Below, piece by piece: positions 42,544 through 42,856 of a stretch of 42,856 bases of DNA. The stretch is from Candidatus Latescibacter sp. (GTDB lineage Bacteria; Latescibacterota; Latescibacteria; Latescibacterales; Latescibacteraceae). A program made the translations under genes and the position numbers. Numbering within the stretch: position 1 is the first letter of the stretch; every line of letters starts with the position of its first letter. Location: positions 1-42,856 of the forward strand of contig JAUYCD010000264.1 in the NCBI GenBank assembly GCA_030692375.1. Direction: 5' to 3'. Below the pieces are notes generated by a model that saw nothing but the letters and a program-made list of their open reading frames with translations, did no database searches and was not told the origin of the DNA.

Positions 42544-42856
42544 ATGTTTGTACTCCGGCTTCACATATTTTGCTTATTTTGCATACCGGAACCACTTTAA
42601 TTTAAGAATTCCTCGCAGCTTGCTGCGGGGTTGGATCCCCCCTGTCCTTCGGACATCCCCCCTTTTTAAGGGGGGCAACAGATGTAATCGGCGGAAGAAT
42701 GGTTTTTCAATTTTAACCCCCTGCTGCTATGATACAAGTCAAGAGGAAAGTGTAAAGAAGCTACCAATAGAAACATCATACTTTTATTGAAGTCGCGATG
42801 TGGTAATGTGGTAAACGGCAGTATCGTTTTCCACATTTCCATATCGATAATCGGTT
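42544..42856. other. Intergenic right edge with C-run/G-run repeat
   Basis: Contains CGCAGCTTGCTGCG (42614-42627), a GTCCTTCGGAC hairpin (42645-42655) and CCCCCCTTTTTAAGGGGGG near 42657-42676, as in the repeat at 57-158. No gene is seen; the window stops within it. Confidence 0.5.

Noticed and set aside
1-42856. tRNA, rRNA, riboswitches and integron integrase
   Set aside because: I looked for T-loop and conserved motifs by eye and for a tyrosine recombinase and found none; a covariance search could still reveal small RNAs.

Overview
The window reads as a chromosomal segment of a Gram-negative bacterium, probably an uncultured lineage of the FCB superphylum (Ignavibacteria, KSB1 or Latescibacterota-like). 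The evidence is a secreted protein with a C-terminal type IX secretion sorting domain (8987-10195), a TolC-dependent ABC export operon, ferredoxin-linked 2-oxoacid metabolism, and many short dispersed palindromic and purine-rich repeats between genes. The phylum is an inference; no rRNA or tRNA gene was seen.

Layout. 234-1172 encodes an AEC transporter. 1460-8345 (minus strand) is a compact export operon: TetR repressor, TolC-like channel, HlyD-like adaptor, two ABC ATPases and two ABC-2 permeases. Its layout matches the E. coli ybhGFSR system with its TetR regulator, and a clear sigma70 promoter with overlapping operator-like palindromes lies upstream of the repressor. 8987-10195 is a tandem-repeat beta-propeller protein with a type IX sorting tail. 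10870-14002 holds a threonine-synthase-like enzyme, an RraA-family protein and a UVR-motif protein, with two copies of a MITE-like element between them. 14254-16515 is a quinol-type nitric oxide reductase with a substitution in the quinol pocket, followed by a good terminator. 16787-18050 has a PHP hydrolase and a shortened YbaK.

18057-20408 is a two-cassette array bounded by attC-like sites: a TIR-domain gene followed by a RelA/SpoT-domain gene. 20673-24287 has a DUF362 protein, a UbiA-family phosphoribosyltransferase and glutamate dehydrogenase. 24577-25704 is a second attC-bounded segment (CPBP membrane protease and a small membrane protein). It is followed by hicB with an internally deleted hicA remnant. 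27060-30339 encodes GltS and a sodium:solute symporter. 30686-32313 is a small accessory island (HEPN-like protein, HNH nuclease).

32592-42543 is the metabolic backbone: korD-korA-korB-korC, sucC, sucD and a LarA-like gene, a 2-oxoacid:ferredoxin oxidoreductase plus an ATP-forming acyl-CoA ligase. With GltS and glutamate dehydrogenase it could form a route from glutamate to 2-oxoglutarate, an acyl-CoA and ATP. This gene string is broken at three points by accessory modules: a GxxExxY gene inside a repeat array (between korD and korA), an MNT/HEPN pair (between korC and sucC) and an AAA ATPase/DUF4276 pair (between sucC and sucD). The main points of interest are these three insertions, the attC cassettes carrying TIR and alarmone-synthetase-like genes, and several genes with internal in-frame deletions or repeat-derived ends.
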